Positions 5,538 through 6,843 of a stretch of DNA of 6,843 bases are shown here, in pieces. Position numbers and translations under genes: made by a program. Source of the stretch: CAZCBD01 sp964496755 (GTDB taxonomy: Bacteria > Bacteroidota > Ignavibacteria > Ignavibacteriales > Melioribacteraceae); assembly GCA_964496755.1 (NCBI GenBank), contig CAZCBD010000150.1:1-6843 (forward strand), given 5' to 3'. The first letter of the stretch is position 1. Each line of letters opens with the position of its first letter. Below the pieces are notes generated by a model that searched no databases, was not told the DNA's origin, and saw only the letters and a program-made list of their open reading frames with translations.

Positions 5538-6843
5538 ATGGCAAAAAAGAATAATAACGGAACAAACGAACCATTGGAAAAACAACTTTGGAAATCGGCT
5601 GACAAATTGAGAAAAAATATTGATGCAGCTGAATACAAGCACGTTGTTCTCGGATTGATATTTTTAAAATACATCTCTGACGCTTTTGAAGAACTTTACG
5701 AGAAACTAAAAGCTGGTGAAGGCGAATACGCAGGAGCCGACCCCGAAGATAAAGATGAATACAAAGCTGAAAATGTATTTTTTGTTCCCCCTGATGCTCG
5801 TTGGAATTTTCTTTTATCAAAAGCTAAACAACCGACTATTGGAAAAACAGTTGATGACGCGATGGATGCTATTGAAAAGGAAAACCCATCTTTAAAAGGT
5901 GTTTTGCCAAAAGTTTATGCCAGACAAAATCTTGATCCGACAAGTTTGGGTGAACTTATTGACTTAATTGGAAATATTGCTTTAGGCGATGCCAAATCCA
6001 GAAGTGCCGATATTCTCGGACACGTTTTTGAATATTTCCTCGGAGAATTTGCTCTTGCCGAAGGTAAAAAAGGCGGACAGTTCTACACGCCAAGAAGTGT
6101 TGTAGAATTATTGGTTGAAATGTTAGAGCCATACAAAGGAAGAGTTTTTGACCCTTGTTGTGGTAGTGGTGGAATGTTTGTTCAATCTGAAAAATTTGTA
6201 ACCGAACATCAAGGAAGGATAAACGATATTTCAATTTACGGACAAGAAAGTAACCAAACAACCTGGCGACTGGCCAAAATGAACCTTGCCATTAGAGGGA
6301 TAGACAGCTCGCAAGTAAAATGGAACAACGAAGGCTCGTTTCTGAATGATGCTCATAAAGATTTAAAAGCTGATTATATTATTGCCAATCCACCGTTTAA
6401 TGTAAGCGATTGGTCAGGCGAACTACTTCGCAATGATGCCCGGTGGAAATACGGTGTACCACCAACAGGAAATGCCAATTATGCGTGGATACAACACTTT
6501 TTATATCATTTGGCACCAAACGGACAAGCAGGTTTTGTATTGGCAAAAGGTTCTCTGACAACAAAATCAGGTGGAGAATATGAAATAAGAAAATATTTGA
6601 TTGACGAAGGTTTGGTCGATTGCGTTGTCAATTTACCTGCCAAGTTATTTTTGAACACACAAATTCCGGCTTCCTTATGGTTTATGAGCCGTAACCGTAA
6701 AAACCTGCTTATGCGTGGCACGCAGACAGGCGGAAAATACCGCGACCGGAGTAACGAAATTCTTTTTATCGATGCTCGTAATATGGGAAATCTCATTAAT
6801 CGCAGGACGCGTGTACTTTCAAAGGAAGATATCAAAACCATAT
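5538..6843 (+). CDS. hsdM: Type I restriction-modification system methyltransferase subunit HsdM, N-terminal part
   Basis: HsdM is the SAM-dependent N6-adenine methyltransferase that, with the specificity subunit HsdS, marks self DNA; HsdR is added for cleavage. The 435 codons seen begin MAKKNNNGTNEPLEKQLWK. The HsdM_N helical domain spans about residues 10-145 (LGLIFLKYISDAFEELYEKL). The methyltransferase domain starts near 150 with SADILGHVFEYFLGEFA and GGQFYTPRSVVELL. Motif I is FDPCCGSGGMF (204-214), the SAM-binding loop. Motif IV is NPPF (284-287), the catalytic NPPF/Y of adenine methyltransferases. The frame is open to the window end, and the usual length is about 480-530 aa, so the last part is missing. 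No lesion is seen. The gene looks less AT-rich than purL and follows a debris region, consistent with acquisition by transfer. hsdS and hsdR would be expected downstream, outside the window. Confidence 0.96.
   Translation, partial: MAKKNNNGTNEPLEKQLWKSADKLRKNIDAAEYKHVVLGLIFLKYISDAFEELYEKLKAGEGEYAGADPEDKDEYKAENVFFVPPDARWNFLLSKAKQPTIGKTVDDAMDAIEKENPSLKGVLPKVYARQNLDPTSLGELIDLIGNIALGDAKSRSADILGHVFEYFLGEFALAEGKKGGQFYTPRSVVELLVEMLEPYKGRVFDPCCGSGGMFVQSEKFVTEHQGRINDISIYGQESNQTTWRLAKMNLAIRGIDSSQVKWNNEGSFLNDAHKDLKADYIIANPPFNVSDWSGELLRNDARWKYGVPPTGNANYAWIQHFLYHLAPNGQAGFVLAKGSLTTKSGGEYEIRKYLIDEGLVDCVVNLPAKLFLNTQIPASLWFMSRNRKNLLMRGTQTGGKYRDRSNEILFIDARNMGNLINRRTRVLSKEDIKTI

Noticed and set aside
5533..6841. 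Three minus-strand ORFs (5533-5820, 5956-6261, 6506-6841)
   Set aside because: They lie fully antisense to the well-supported hsdM frame or overlap it, and their translations resemble no protein family.

Overview
The window looks like a chromosomal stretch of an AT-rich bacterium. Bacteroidota, Ignavibacteriota or a relative is the most likely group, judging from low GC, long one-piece PurL, intergenic DNA rich in AT and the style of the proteins. This placement is inference, because no rRNA or other phylogenetic marker is present.

Layout, all genes on the + strand. (1) Positions 2-1408 hold the 3' part of purL (large-type FGAM synthase with its C-terminal glutaminase domain), closed by a strong intrinsic terminator (1441-1473). 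(2) Positions 1409-1737 are an AT-rich upstream region. It carries two copies of a composite motif, AAATTAAATA followed by TTTTAGCTAA. (3) Positions 1738-3345 encode a full-length RecG-like, AlbA_2/GHKL-type putative DNA-binding regulator with a degenerate N-terminal domain, closed by a second strong terminator (3365-3392). (4) Positions 3393-3703 hold an array of AGCTAAG-like heptamers. Most are spaced about 10-12 bp (one helical turn) apart, and the array ends in a hairpin. (5) Positions 3704-3895 are a possible 63-aa small gene with a TTG start and a good ribosome binding site. A perfect 2 x 16 bp tandem repeat follows it. (6) Positions 3960-5066 encode a protein with four predicted membrane helices and a DUF6544/DUF6920-type soluble domain. 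(7) Positions 5067-5537 are a degraded stretch. Two diverged copies of a ~60 bp element flank a broken remnant of a small membrane protein gene. (8) From 5538 to the window end lies the first 435 codons of hsdM, a type I restriction-modification methyltransferase subunit.

purL is housekeeping. Everything after it has the character of an accessory region: a RecG-like regulator, a domain of unknown function, gene debris between repeats, then a type I R-M locus. The best candidate for something undescribed is the RecG-like gene together with its shared TTAGCTAA boxes. The boxes occur in both flanking intergenic regions and build up into a helically phased array on the 3' side. The simplest reading is that a cooperative DNA-binding protein, possibly this one, recognises them. 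That link is inference and is not shown by the sequence alone.
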